Counted from the first letter of the stretch, positions 32,343 through 44,915 are shown. The stretch: DNA of 64,000 bases from Eucalyptus grandis (GCF_016545825.1 NC_052621.1:706199-770198), one strand, 5' to 3'. Notes: a model not told the origin generated them from the letters alone. A program made the numbers and translations.

Positions 32343-34377
32343 ATGTACTGGGTTGCAAGCGCCTCCGAGTACCTGGTCATCACCGGGGTCGGCATCGCCG
32401 ACATCAAGATAGCGAAGAAGGGATGGGTCCTTCCCGGTCAGTCCTGCGCCGTCTTCGACGTGTCGCCGGTCAATTACACGTTCGAGGTGCAGGCCATGAG
32501 CGCCGAGAAGCTGCCCTTCATCCTCCCAGCCGTGTTCACCATCGGTCCCAAGGTCGACGATGATGAGAGCCTCCACAAATATGCCAAACTCATCTCCCCC
32601 CACGACAAGCTCTCCAACCACGTGAAGGAGCTCGTCCAGGGGATCATCGAGGGGGAGACGCGTGTGCTGGCGGCCTCAATGACCATGGAAGAGATCTTCC
32701 GAGGCACCAAGGAGTTCAAGGGGGAGGTGTTTGAGAAGGTCCAGCTCGAGCTCAATCAGTTCGGCCTGCTGATCTATAACGCGAACGTGAAGCAGCTGGT
32801 GGATGTCCCGGGGCACGAGTACTTCTCTTACTTGGGCCAGAAGACGCAGATGGAGGCGGCGAACCAGGCCAAGATCGACGTGTCTGAGGCCAGGATGAAG
32901 GGCGAGATTGGGTCCAAGAGTAGGGAAGGGCAGACCTTGCAAAACGCGGCAAAGATTGACGCAGAGACGAAGATCATCGCTACGCAGAGGCAAGGGGAGG
33001 GGAAGAAGGAGGAGATCAGGGTGAGGACGCAGGTGAAGGTCTACGAGAATGAAAGGGAGGCCGAGGTCGCGGAGGCCAACTCCGAGCTGGCGAAGAAGAA
33101 GGCGGGTTGGACCAAGGAGGCCGAGGTGGCGCAGGTGGAGGCCGCCAAGTCGGTGGCGCTGAGGGAGGCCGAGCTTCAGAGGGAGGTCGAGAGGATGAAC
33201 GCCCTGACACGGACCGAGAAGCTCAAGGCCGAGTTCCTGAGTAAGGCCAGCGTAGAGTACGAAACCAAGGTAAACCCCGCATCTCTCGGCGCCCTGCAAG
33301 TCAAGGGAACAAGGTTCCTAAACTGTCTTATAATCCGCATAGTCTATCGATAATGTCAGGATTCTCTTCAATAGAATTTCGCTTTCAATGCAATTGCATA
33401 CCCTAGTCATCGTCAAGAAAGAGTTATAGGTACGACCGGATGGAACATAGGAAACTGTCATGCCTCATTCGGTTTACATCGGAAGATGCGCTTGATGTTT
33501 ATGAATGACATTGCAATGTCCGTCATGATCAAGGACTGATACGCCTTAAGTCTATAGGCTAGTTTTTCGACATGTATAGGTACAATAGGTTAATTTAAAG
33601 GTACATAAAAGCGAAAGTTGAGGGCATATAGCCCGACATGTCAATTTGAAAGGTTAGTGACCTTTTAGAGTCTCAAAATAATTGGTTATATGCTGGAATG
33701 TTGCTTGACAAGAATGTTGATGTTACGTTTGGTGTCTAAAGAAGAGTCAACCATAGTCTGTCAAGAAAATAGTTGCTTGAGTGAACGGAAATTTCGGTTA
33801 TGATTGAACTCTCTCAAGTGACGCTTCCTTTTTGGAACCTGAATCTAAGGTACAAGAAGCAAACTGGGAGCTGTACAGCAAGCAGAAAGCCGCGGAAGCA
33901 GTCCTGTACGAGAAGGAGAAGGAGGCGGAGGCCCAGAAGGCGATCGCCGAGGCCAGCTTCTACTCGAGGCAGCAGCTCGCCGACGCGGAGTTCTACGCCA
34001 AGAAGAGAGAGGCCGAGGCGCTCGTGGCATTGGCCCAAGCCCAGGGCACCTATCTGCGGACCCTGCTGGAGGCTTTGGGGGGCAACTACGCCGCCCTCAG
34101 GGATTACATGATGATCAACAACGGCGTGTTCCAACAGGTGGCGAAGGCGAACGCGGATGCCATCAAGGGGCTGCAGCCGAAGATCAGCATTTGGACCAGC
34201 GGCGGAGAAGGGGGCGACGGAAGCAGGAGCGGGACTGGCAACGCGATGAAGGACGTCGCCGGGGTTTACCGGATGCTGCCTCCGCTGTTCAAGACGGTGG
34301 AGGAGCAAACGGGGATGCTTCCGCCGGCGTGGATGGGCAGCTTGACCGACTCGTCCAGTCAGACTAATCCAAAATAA
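32343..34377 (+). CDS. Flotillin-like protein FLOT-C (two exons, intact)
   Basis: Exons are 32343-33269 and 33850-34377, joined in phase 0 over a 580-base intron with the same splice sites as FLOT-A. The product is 484 residues with the same SPFH/PHB domain, Ala/Glu-rich coiled coil and C-terminal PPAWMGSL. By eye it differs from FLOT-A at about 16 residues, for example W instead of R at residue 3, E for Q in SASEYL, A for P in GVGIAD, T for M in NYTFEV and S for W in LYSKQ. No stop or frameshift was seen. As a recent duplicate it should have the same membrane-microdomain scaffold role. Its distal promoter is displaced by the two SINEs, so its expression could differ from FLOT-A. Confidence 0.93.
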
Positions 34378-35880
34378 GTGGGAGCCGATCGAAGGCCAAG
34401 AGGTTGTGCTGCTTCGGCGCCATGTGACTCGAATATTTATTTGAGTTTTTGAGATTGTGTTAATTAGGTAGGTCTTTTGGTTTTGTGAAGTAGGAGAACA
34501 TTTTGATGGAATATTTTCTATTTGCGCACTATACTATCCTGTTCAAAGTTTGAAAAGCTTTCACGAATTTAATTTTCGACGGACATATTCTGTGGAAAAT
34601 TAAGAGATACAGTTGAAGCTTTCCTAGGAAAATTGTCTACCTTTCATCATGACGAAGATGGCGGAGCATCGCATTACCGATGTTGGTGTCGCATACCCAC
34701 AGTAAGCCAGCTTCAGTCGTGATCATGCCTAGCGTTCCACACCTAATTGTCCAAAACCTCCATCCAATACTGAATGAGTGAGTAGGTGTAATTGGAAATC
34801 GGAAAACATTAAGAGAGTATTTGAGTGATTATAATTTCTATTATATCGCTTGTCTCTATAATGATATTTTGTGCTGCTCTATCGCGGACATATGTGCCGG
34901 TATTTGGACCGATCTACGTTTCATTTCCTTCATTCCATCTATTATCTGACTTGCTTGTCGTCCCAAATTTTCGTAATACTTATCATGTAGTAAAGATTGA
35001 AAAATCCTACAGAAAATCCTTTAATTCGTCAAGGACCAATAATCTATCTGGAAAAAAAAAACGGAAATTGGGGGGGACCTACTGAGACCCAAACAAAAAT
35101 ACGAATGGAGTGTAAAAAACAAATTTGCTCTCGTGGCCGAGCCGGGCCTCAAGGCCCTGGCCAAGGTCCGCTCCCGTCCACTGACCGGGCCTAAAAAGTT
35201 TAGCCCAGTTCGCTCATTTTGTGGGCGGGCCTGGGCAGGCCCGTGACTTGCCTCCCGCCCGCCCGCTGATCATGTGTATTTTGGACGCACCGAAGTTAGG
35301 CCTTTGACGGTTCATTCGTTAGTGTCGTGTCGTCATTTGGCCTCGAATAATAAGGCAATGAACTGGATTTTTAACACAATGTCGTGTAATGACTGTTGTC
35401 CCTCCATTGTGCATATGGAGAGCAAAATTAGAGGGATAAGTTTATTAGAAATTCTAAATCTTGTCACGAAATTATAATTGAGTTTTAAAATTTTCAATAA
35501 GTATAATTAAGTCCTAAAACTTGTTTAATTATTTTGATCAAGTCCTTCTGTTGATTGCACATTTTAACTTTTAGGAATCAATTGAATTTTCATGATAAAT
35601 TTTAGAATTTGATTGTACTTTTTAAAACACAAATTTGGTCCATTACTTTCAACCAAATTTGTACTGTACGAATGCTTTCTAGTCCCAATCACGATTCTTT
35701 AGCAAAACGATGAAGCTGCTATGGTTATTCGATATCTGCTGTTTATTGACAATTGCCAACGTGGTAATTTTTATTTTTTATTTTTATCAATTTTTTATTT
35801 TTTCTCCCTTTTCTTTCTTCAATCACCATTTCTTCCTCCTTGGCACCATGTGTGTAATACATTCCTTTAGTGGCCAAGGG
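34378..35880 (+). other. FLOT-C 3' flank, non-coding
   Basis: The first 390 bases match the FLOT-A 3' flank closely. At about 34770 the sequence jumps to the equivalent of 6661, so the 830-base segment of block 1 is absent. From about 35461 to 35880 it differs from block 1, with a stretch around 35461-35650 (ATAATTGAGTTTTAAAATTTTC onward) that looks like another AT-rich repeat. No gene was seen. Confidence 0.45.
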
Positions 35881-36440
35881 TGGGGAAAAGTATCAAAAAT
35901 GTCATAAACTTATGATATTAGTATTAATTTAGTTATAAACCTTTCAAGTAAACCAATTTAGTTCTAAACCTTTTTATATTTGTGTCCAGGCAAATTTGTC
36001 GACCATGGTCATCGGCTGGTTGACGATTGCTAAAGTGGTAATTTTTAATTTTTTTATTAATTTTTTTCTTTCTCCCTTTATTTTCTTCAAGCTCTTGATT
36101 CATTTAGTTGTCGAAAAGGGTTGCGGCGAGGGCCACCAAGCCCTTGCCTAGTGGCAAGGGCGAGCTGCTAGAGGCTTATTGGCCATTGTCGGAGAAGAAT
36201 GCGAAGAGGAAAAAGAAAAGGAAGAAGAAAAAAAAAAAAAAAAAAAAAACAGAAGAAAAGGAAAAAATGGCCATGTTAGCATTCATCAGCCGATCGACAT
36301 TCACGTTAGAGTTGATAGGCCAAATTTGGTCAGATGGATTAAATTGGTATTAATGTAAAAATATTGATCCAATTGAAATATTTATAACTAAATTGGTACC
36401 GATACCATAAGTTTATGACTTTTTTTGATACTTTTCTCCA
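35881..36440. mobile_element. Complete non-autonomous TIR element with fold-back interior
   Basis: The left end TGGGGAAAAGTATC continues as AAAAATGTCATAAACTTATG. The right end is its inverted copy, ending GATACTTTTCTCCA. Terminal repeats are about 35 bp with few mismatches. The interior has a CT-rich part, a G/C-richer core (36115-36200) and a purine-rich part with a long A run (36205-36265). There is no transposase and no clear target-site duplication. The block 1 copy (7430-8042) lost its left end. Confidence 0.6.
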
Positions 36441-38260
36441 TTTTGTGTATTTCTTAATATAAAATAACTTCTCTCCTACCACGCCACCACTTAAAAGGGT
36501 GGTGCAAATCTTCTTGCCAAATGCCCCCGTCCTTATTTATTTGCCCAGTCTTTTTGGGAGATGCCGATAGTCTCCCTAATGTATAGATGGACTAGGTTGA
36601 TATGAGTTTTGGTTGAAGCTTTCGGGAACAAACTTATATATATATATATATAGCTAGATTTACGATCCTATTTTTGAGGTTGAATAAGGTATATCTCAGA
36701 ATGCATCTTCATCACCAAGAAAGTTGCTCGTTGCGTGATATGATCACTCGAAATGTCTGGTGACCTCTACTCCCCTGATTAAGATCTAGATTTGAGAGTT
36801 TTTCTTCACTAAATCCATCCAGGCTTCTCCTATGCCTAGCCGTCCACCACCTCCTCCTCATCCGATCCCAACCCTTCTTCCTTCTTTGACTACATCGATG
36901 AGGTTGATTAGAGTAGGCGTTGATCGCCAATGATGACCGAGCTCAATGACCATGTCATCCGCGAGCTCTTCGCTACGCTCACCACCAGATCACCACGTCG
37001 CAATCCCTACGAAGCCGACCTGTTCCACGGGTTCACAGTGAAAGACTCACGTGGTTTGTTTTGCAGCCTCCGTGTATCTCTCATGTATCATTTGAGAAAT
37101 GAATAAAAATTCAGACCGAAAAAGATCTTCCGAGATGCTCAATTTTCCTTCATCAGCGACGTCTAAAACATAATTAACATTGCGAATCAGAACTCGAGCT
37201 CCCAAAACAGAACTCACCAAATGCACATTAAGAGGGAACATATGGGGGCGACGACTCTTATTATGAATTTTTTAATAAAAAAAAGATTTCTTCCTAGTTT
37301 AAATTAGATAGAATCTTAATCTAGCTCCATAAAATTTGTCTTAGGATAAAAAACAATTCGCCTCTATAATCGCTGAGTTTAGTGCAATTCAAAGACCATA
37401 TCCAAAAGCCATCACGCGGTTGGACGAAAGTTTAGAAGAATCGCACAAGCAGCCTCGGACAAGAACATGGGAAGAATTTTGGGATATTTTGTTGGCTGAA
37501 TACCAAAGACCATATATCCAAAAGCCATCACTGACAAGAACATGGGAAGAATTTTGGGATATTTTGTTGGCTGAAATACCACGACGAAAGTTTAGAAGAA
37601 TCGCAAAAACCTCATACGATATATATGTGACAAATTTATTTTAAATTAATCTTTCGATAACAAAAAAAACCCCAAACTAGTATGTCTCGACAAATTTACC
37701 CTCTATAAGTCTTCGTTAAAGCTTATAATCATATTGCTTAGTTAGTTGATATTTGGTAGTTGATGAATGCATTAATTTGAGGTTTTACCATACATTTGTT
37801 ACGAATGTATTAGTTTGAGGCTTTTTGTTGCTGAAAAATTAGTCTGGGCGTTCCCATTTGAATTCGAGGATCCAAGAAATTTGATTTGCGAATACAAACC
37901 TAAGATTTCTGTTCTTTCTATTTTGTTCTTTTGTTGGGCGCTTTTGGGGAGAATCAAGTGACGAGATTGCACACTTATCTTTGTTAAATAGCTTCTCTCT
38001 AGACTCGTAGAATTCCATTCTCATTTTTTTTTTTGATTTTTTTCTGTGTCTCTATGTATAAGTGTTGCTGCTGATACTTTTTGTTTTGAAAATTTTCTTT
38101 TTATTTGATGGGAATTTGCAGGTCGCTCATGATTTATTCAATTTTTTAAGCGGTGGTTGTGAAATTTCTCATTTGGTTGGTGATAGTTTCTTAAATTTCT
38201 CATTAATCAATACTTTTTCAATGGACTTAAGCAAGTTCTTAAATGCTACATTTGACGGTC
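36441..38260. other. Non-coding DNA of block 2 (matches 8043-9708)
   Basis: It follows block 1 in order. A 100-base AT-rich segment at 37255-37355 has no match in block 1. A segment around 37464-37503 (ACAAGAACATGGGAAGAATTTTGG onward) is repeated at 37533-37579, a small tandem duplication special to block 2. No intact gene was seen. Confidence 0.4.
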
Positions 38261-38632
38261 GGGATAAAATTTAAGATAGTATAAAATTTATCCTATCATG
38301 CATTTGGTACCTACTCAAGATATAATAAAGTCAAATATAAATGGGATATAACTTGTATAAAATTATCTTATATGAGAGGTGGGATAAAAGTGGATAAGAT
38401 TTAGTTTTTCTCAAATAACAAATTCCCTAAATAAAAAAAAATTATATTTCAATATAAATAATATTTCATTTCTAATTTAAGAAATTCAAAATAACACAAA
38501 AAATAAATTTTTTAATTTAATCTTATTTTTATTTATATATTCGAATTTAATTGTATCTTATAATATAAATTCTATATATAAATATGTATTTATTACATAT
38601 TTTAGGTGTTTGAGTATTTTAGGTATATTAGT

Positions 38633-38670
<38 letters not shown>

Positions 38671-38819
38671 TAAGATATAAATATATATGATTTTGTTATT
38701 GCAATCATTAAACAATAGATAAGATATAACAAAATTTCCCAAATTTTATATCTCATCTTATCCAGTCTTATCTTGATTAGAAATTGAGATGACTAAACAT
38801 ATCCAAAAGGCTTTATCCC
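38261..38819. mobile_element. Possible MITE, block 2 copy
   Basis: GGGATAAAATTT at the left and GGCTTTATCCC at the right, with an (AT)n core near 38636-38664. It matches 9709-10303. The evidence is as weak as for the block 1 copy. Confidence 0.3.
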
Positions 38820-40391
38820 AGTTCAATTTCAACCTTGAGACTTTCAAGATGTAAAGCAACTGGAGTGTATTCCCTCTTCCCAAGGAAGAGAAAGATACAT
38901 AAGGGAATTAGGAGGAGCGGGGCGTGTGGGCGCTAACACATTAAAAAGAATGTAGCCTAATAGTCCTCCTTATTGGAGAATAGGTGCAGACAATCCCTAT
39001 TGGTTGGAAACAACCCCTGTCTTGGTGAGGTTACCCTGTGATCAAATCCTATGATCCAAGGCAAGCCGAGAAATTTGATTTGCGAAGGCAAACCTAAGAT
39101 TTTTATTCTTTTGTTGGGCACTTTTTGGGAGAAGCAATTGACAAGATTGCAGATTTCTATTTGTTGAATGGCTTCCTCTAGACTCCTAGAGCTCCATTCT
39201 CAATTTTTTGGAATTTTTTTGTCTCTATGTTTAAGTGCTGCTACAGATAATTTTTGTTTTAAAATTTTCTTTTTGTCTGATGGGAATTTGCAGTTCTTCA
39301 TGTGGTTGCTCATGATATATTCAATTTTAAGCAATAGTTGTGAAATTTCTCATTTGGTCGGTGAAAGTTTCTTAAATTTCTCATTAATCAATTTTTTTGC
39401 AATGAAGTCGCAATGTGGACTCCGTTTTTGCTTTTCTTCCCATGATGGCGCACTCCCAAGTTGAACCGGACGTTGCTCTTGCTCCTCCGAGGATGTGATT
39501 GAATCCCTTATTCGCACACGAAAACGCGTCCGGGGTTTTAATTTGTTTTATTCATTTAATTCTCCTAATTTTTTCTTTTATCAACCTTTTCTTTCTTAAA
39601 ATTTTTTCCCTTCTTTTTTCTTTTAAAAAATTTAAAGTTCTTTTCTGATGTGGCACTTGGTGGGCGCCACATCACCATCATGTGTTTTAATAAAATAACA
39701 AAAAAAGCCATATCTGCATTTTTCATTAGTCAAATTATATAGAATTAACTGAGGAACTTGATTACACCAATTTAAAGAATTTCATTATTTAATGATTATT
39801 TTTAAATTTTTATAACTTAATTATACTTTTGCCACAAATTTTTAAAACTTCTGGTACAATTACCCCTTTATTTTGTTCCTTCTTTGCGGGGAGAGTTTCT
39901 AAATGTATTTTGTCCAAAAAATAATCAACTAAACATGTTAAGCAGTTTTCTTGAAAATTAGGGGTGGGGAGGCCGTGTGAGCTCCTCATTCCCTTTAAAG
40001 ACCAAGGTTTGGTTTAATACTCTAATAATTTAACATCTGTGTTTAATAAGAAGGGAATATATATTGACGTGGGCATCGTTTATCTGATCCTTCCAACGGA
40101 ATTTCCTTATTATTTTCGACAATTTTAAAAAAAAACTGACTAATTCTTTTTGAGAATTATCAAATTTTGAGGATGTATTGCGCTAACATAACGGGTTAGT
40201 TAGCTAAAATTTGTAATGGTGCTATTTCGACCACAAACTTTAGTTTGTAAGAGGTGGGCAATAGAAAGTGTATCTCTATCTTTCTAGTTTATGTAAAGAA
40301 ACAAATTAGAAGTCACAATATTAAGAAATTTTAGTGCACTTTTAAATGCATGATGTATATTTCTCAATCAAATAATAATAATATGTAGTAC
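38820..40391. other. Non-coding DNA of block 2 (matches 10304-11925)
   Basis: It includes the second direct repeat (about 39065-39395) and a short AAT run at about 40372-40383. No gene was seen. Confidence 0.4.
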
Positions 40392-41907
40392 GGAAAATTT
40401 TCAAATAAGGGTCCGAAGTGTTCTCATTTTTTCAAATAAGAGTCTAAAATGATCCTTATTTCAAATAAAGATCTGAAGTTACAATGTTAGTCTCTTTTTT
40501 TTGGTCGTCAAACATCAGCGCTTTGATTACTCATTCAGTCTTGGGAATAAAACACCCATTACATCAGTGCATAAAAGATCAAATAAAGCGGGGGGGATTT
40601 GATATCCAGTTCGGGGGTAAGGAGTTGTTCCGGCAAGCCTTGGCTATCCAATTTGCGGGCCGATTTGAGCTACGATGGCAGTGGGCCAGGGAAAGGCCCG
40701 GAAGTTGGGCGAGTTTGGCTTGGGCCCGGCTCACAATCAGTTGCAGTTCCCAGTTGAGTTTAGTCGAAGACTTCAACGCGTGCACCGGAGTTAAACAGTC
40801 AGAATGTACTTGAGGAGAGAGAAAGTGTCGGCTTGCGATGTACTTTAGGGCTTCGTCCATTGCAATCGCCTCCGCTTGAGGAGCCGAGGCCGCAGGAACC
40901 TACTTCGCGAAGCCATCCACCACGATGCCGCGGTGATCTCGACAGACACAGGCGATGGCTACTCTGTGTCGAGGAGGGTTGCTTCCATATCTTTCATCCG
41001 TGGATGTTGTTTCGTTGCCGGATCGGTTTCAAAGGAGGCGTCTTCTCTGTTGCGAGGGGGATTTGTTCCATTAGTGGGAGAGATGTTGATTGCCAGATCT
41101 GGATCAAAGGAGGCGTCTACGTTGATTCGAATCTTGCCTGGAGGAGGTGGATGCCATATTTCAGATAAGTGTTCTGTTTCCTTCTCTCTTTTGGGTGGTC
41201 TGTTCATGGCCCTATAACTCGCTGAGATCGCCTCTGCTCTGGCGATTGTTGAGTGCGGCCTCGGGTTTTGATGGCTGAAAATGAACTGATTTCTCTCCTT
41301 CCAAACGCTCCAAAGCAACACCGCAATGTTGTTAAATTTGCCCGAAGTAATTGGGTTCTGTTTGATTCTGCAGATCCATTCTTCGAACCGGGTGAGGCCA
41401 AACCTGGAGATTCGAAGATTCAGGGGAGATGAATTCCATACCTTGGCAGTCCATGGACATAGAAGAAGTGTATGCTTGGGCATTTCACAATGTCAGTCTT
41501 AAAGGACCTAACCTCACGGGCTAATCAATGGCATTTTCATCATTTAATTTTTTGAACTTGTTTTCCTTTTTTTTCCCTTTTTTCTTGTATTAGATGAAAA
41601 ATAAATTAAAAAAAAGGAAGAGGAATGGAAAACGGCAAGCGCTTTGCAGGTCCCTATCATTACTGCCCCCACCATCGCCAGGAAGGGCTGGCCATGGTGG
41701 GATATAGTCGATCAACGGTCGGCAAGGGTCGCCGGCCCTCCCCTAGATTTGGTTGAGGGTTGCCACGAGTGAGGGTCAATCGGTGAGATTAGATCTTTAT
41801 TTGAAACTGTTATGACTACTTCAGGTTTTTATTTAAAACTGTTATAACCACTTTATGCCCTTATTTAATAAAATGAGAGCACTTAAGGGTTTATTTGGAA
41901 TTTTTCC
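40392..41907. mobile_element. MITE with long imperfect TIRs (block 2), interrupted by a LINE fragment
   Basis: Same element as 11926-12440: GGAAAATTTTCAAATAAG at the left and TTTATTTGGAATTTTTCC at the right. It is split at 40481-41499 by a LINE fragment with a 13-bp target-site duplication. Confidence 0.5.
40481..41499 (-). mobile_element. 5'-truncated LINE fragment with target-site duplication
   Basis: The insert is 40494-41486, flanked by ACAATGTTAGTCT (40481-40493) and ACAATGTCAGTCT (41487-41499), which differ at one base. On the minus strand it encodes the end of the zinc-like region (TLLLCPWTAKVWNS), then RNase H pieces: KIRINVDASFD near 41095 and CHRSSNRPANWIAKA near 40670. It ends GACGACC plus poly(A), read as the T run at 40494-40502. 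Frame breaks near 40940 show decay. It belongs to a related but different LINE from copies 1 and 2. Block 1 has the empty site near 12027. Confidence 0.85.
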
Positions 41908-42698
41908 TAATTAGTATGATAAAATCTATTTTCCTTTTTTTATATAAAGAAACATATTTAATTGATAACATTTAAATAATGAGAGATTTATGAATGATTC
42001 AACTGTAACTTTTAAAATAGTGCATATTATTCTCCGGCCAAGAATCGATCAAAGTGGATATTCCTCCAAATTTGGGGGAAAAAGAATTAATAACTCAAAA
42101 AGTTAAGTGCAACTTTTGACCTTGGCTTATGCTACCTAAGATTGATCTTGTAATATTTTTTAGGTCCTTGAATATCTTCATCCGTGAGAATCGATTCAAC
42201 GGGGCTAATTTCACTTAGATTTGTTTCTTCTAAATAAAATAGGGAAATAGATCATATCATACTATATGATGTTTTTATTTGATCGAGCAATATCTATTGC
42301 GTGTTTAAAAGTTGCGCTAAAATTTCTTATGAATTTTGCATTAATTCGGTTTTTTACATAAAATAGAAAGATGGATTCGCTTCCGGTTGCCTACCTCTTA
42401 CAAACTGAAATTAATGGAAAATATAGCACCGCCAAAATTCTATCTGACTGTACCGTTTTGCGAGCGCAAATCCATCCTCGAAATTTGGAAAATTCCCTAA
42501 AAGGAACGGATCAGATTTTTTCGGAATTGCCAAAGATAACAAGGAAAATTCCATTTCAAGGATGAGGAAGACGATGTGAAGGTCAATCGATATTCCTTTC
42601 CTACTGATCAGCAAAGCCTACGAATGAATAACCTACAACCACTTCACACAGCCCATGAGTAAGCCTTTCAGCTTGTTTTTGAGGAGTGAGAAGAGAAC
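41908..42698 (+). other. Upstream region of psi-FLOT-D
   Basis: It matches 12441-13031 joined directly to 18865-19005, which is the empty site for the LINE of block 1. A 70-base piece (about 42408-42478) is present here but not at the equivalent place in block 1 (12947). The TATA box region of the live genes is missing. No gene was seen. Confidence 0.5.
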
Positions 42699-44458
42699 AT
42701 GTACCGAGTAGCGAACGCTTCGAAATTCTTGGTCATCACTGGCTTTGGCATCTCCGACATAAAGATAGTGAAGAAGGGATGGGTCCTCCCTGGACAGTCC
42801 TGCGCTGTCTTCGATGTGACGCCGGTGAACTACACCTTCGAGCTCCAAGCCATGAGCGTCGAGAAGCTCCCTTTCGTCCTCCCCGTGGTATTCACCATCG
42901 GGCCCCGTGTCAATGACGAGGCAAGCCTCGTGAAGTACGCGAAGCTCTTGTCCCCCCACGACAAGCTGTCCCACCACGCCAAAGAGCTCGTCCAAAGGAT
43001 CATTGAAGGAGAGACTCGAGTCCTCGCAGCCTCGATGACCATGGAAGAGATCTTCCGGGGCACCAAGGAGTTCAAGCAAGAGGTGTTCGGGAAAGTCCAG
43101 CTCGAGCTCAACCAATTTGGCCTGCTGATCTATAAGCGAACGTTAAGCAACTGGTGGATCTCCCAGGGCATGAGTACTTCTCTTACTTGGGCCAATAGAC
43201 GCAGGTGGAGGCGGCGAACCAAGCAAAGGTTGACGTGTCGGAGGCTAGGATGAAGGGTGAGATTGGGGCCAAGCTTAGCAAAGCGCAAACTTTGCAAAAC
43301 GCGGCAAAGATTGATGCAAAGACAAAGATAATTGCGACACAGAGACAGGGGGAGGGGAAGAAAGAGGAGATCAAGGTGAGAACACAAGTGATGGTCTATG
43401 AGAACGAAAGAGAGGCCGAGGTCGTAGAGGCTAACGCAGAGTTGGCAAAGAAGAAGGCAGGTTGGACTAAGGAGGCCGAGGTGGCGCAGGTGGAGGGCGC
43501 TAAATCAGTGGCGCTGAGAGAGGCCCAGCTGCAGTGGGAGGTCGAGAGGATGAACGGCCTGACGCTGACGAAAAAGCTCAAGGCCGAGTTTTGAGCCAGG
43601 CCACTGTAGATTACGAAACCAAGGTAAACCCGGCATCTCTTTTGGCATAGTCTATTGATAATGTTAGGATTCTCTCTAATGGGATTTCGCTTTCAATGCG
43701 AATGCATCCCCTAGTCATCGGCAAGAAAGAATAGTAAAGTAGGACCAGAGAGAACAAAGGAAACTGTCATGCTTTATTTGGTTTACATTAGAAGACGCTT
43801 CGCTTGATGTTTGTAAAAAACATTACATCATTCGTCCTAATCAAGGACCAATACCCCTATGTTTATATTCGAGCTGTTCCACATGTATAGGCGAGATGGA
43901 GCAAGAGTACCATAGGTTAAGTTAAAGGTATGTAAAATTAAGCAAACTATGTTTATATTCGGGCATGTAGCCTGACATAGCAATTTAAAAGGCTGGTGAC
44001 CTTCTAGAATCTCAAAATAATTGGTACTATGCTAGAATGTTGCTTCACACGTACGAGAATGTTGATATTACATTTGGTGTCTCAAGAGGAGTCAGCCATA
44101 GTCTGTCAAGTAGATGGTTGGTTGAGGGGATGGAGACTGTGGTTATGATTGAACTCTCTCAAAGGACACTTGCATTTTTAAATCTAAATCTAAGGTACAA
44201 GAAACAAACTGGGAGCTCTATAGGAAGCAGAAAGACATGGAGGCAGTCCTGTACGAGAAGGAGAAGGAGGCGTAGGCCCAGAAGGCAATTACTGTGGCTG
44301 GCTTGTTCGCGAGGCAGCAACTTGCCGATGTAGAGTTCTATGCCAAGAAGAGAGAGACCGAGGCACTCGTGGCATTGGCCCAAGCCCAGGGCACTTATCT
44401 GCGAACGCTGCTCGAAGCACTGGGGGGCGACTACGCCACCCTCGGGGATTACATGATG
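42699..44458 (+). pseudogene. Flotillin-like pseudogene psi-FLOT-D (truncated)
   Basis: Exon 1 runs 42699-43623 (925 bases, two fewer than FLOT-A) and exon 2 starts at 44195. Two 1-base deletions explain the missing bases: one at about 43135 (the AAC-GCG site) and one in a T run at about 43590. In-frame stops are TAG at 43196-43198, shared with psi-FLOT-B, and TAG at 44273-44275, which is private. Exon 2 stops matching at 44458 after GGGGATTACATGATG; the last 85 or so codons are gone and LTR-like DNA follows. It is dead and truncated. Confidence 0.92.
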
Positions 44459-44470
44459 GTTTTATTAAAG

Positions 44471-44915
44471 TGATGGGCCTAAGTTGGCCCGTTCGCCCAT
44501 GTTGGGCCTAAAAGCCTGGCCCACAAGATTAAGGCCCATGGATGAAGGGATATGATGAAGGGACATGTTTCTTTTTTGGAGGGAACGTATATAAGAGGAG
44601 ATAAAGAGGGAGGAATGCACCCTTTGTCATTATGTACGTTCCTCCTTCCTCTCTCCCTCCAAAAGAAAAACAGTGAGAAAAAGGCGACCCCATCTTCCCC
44701 TCAAGACCAATTGACGTCATCGGATCGAACATGATCGGTTTTTCTTCCTCATATTGGCGTCGGTGTTTAATCTGTGGTTAACAAGGTACGTTCAATTCTG
44801 TGATGCGCCTTAGGATCGATGATGCATGTGTTTTTCCCGGGCTTGTCTTCCGCATTCGTTTTAGGGGTTCGATTTAGTGTCGAATCCGATTTTTGGGAAT
44901 CCGACAATCCCAACA
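44471..44915 (+). mobile_element. LTR (candidate 5' LTR) of a retrotransposon
   Basis: It starts TGATGGGCC and ends CCCAACA, i.e. TG...CA, about 445 bases. It is followed at once by TTGGTATTAGAGAC, a decayed match to the initiator-Met tRNA primer-binding site usual in plant LTR retrotransposons (TGGTATCAGAGC). The start was chosen as the first TG after the break in the flotillin sequence and could be a few bases off. No 3' LTR was found in the window. Confidence 0.6.

Larger units (their letters stand above)
31318..44458 (+). repeat. Segmental duplication, block 2 (FLOT-C plus psi-FLOT-D)
   Basis: Second copy of the flotillin block. Relative to block 1 it lacks the full-length LINE, has two SINEs upstream of FLOT-C (31879-32190), a 993-base LINE fragment (40494-41486), keeps a complete TIR element at 35881-36440 and ends abruptly inside psi-FLOT-D exon 2 at 44458, next to LTR-like sequence. 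The start codons of the two live genes are 28,947 bases apart. Confidence 0.8.
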
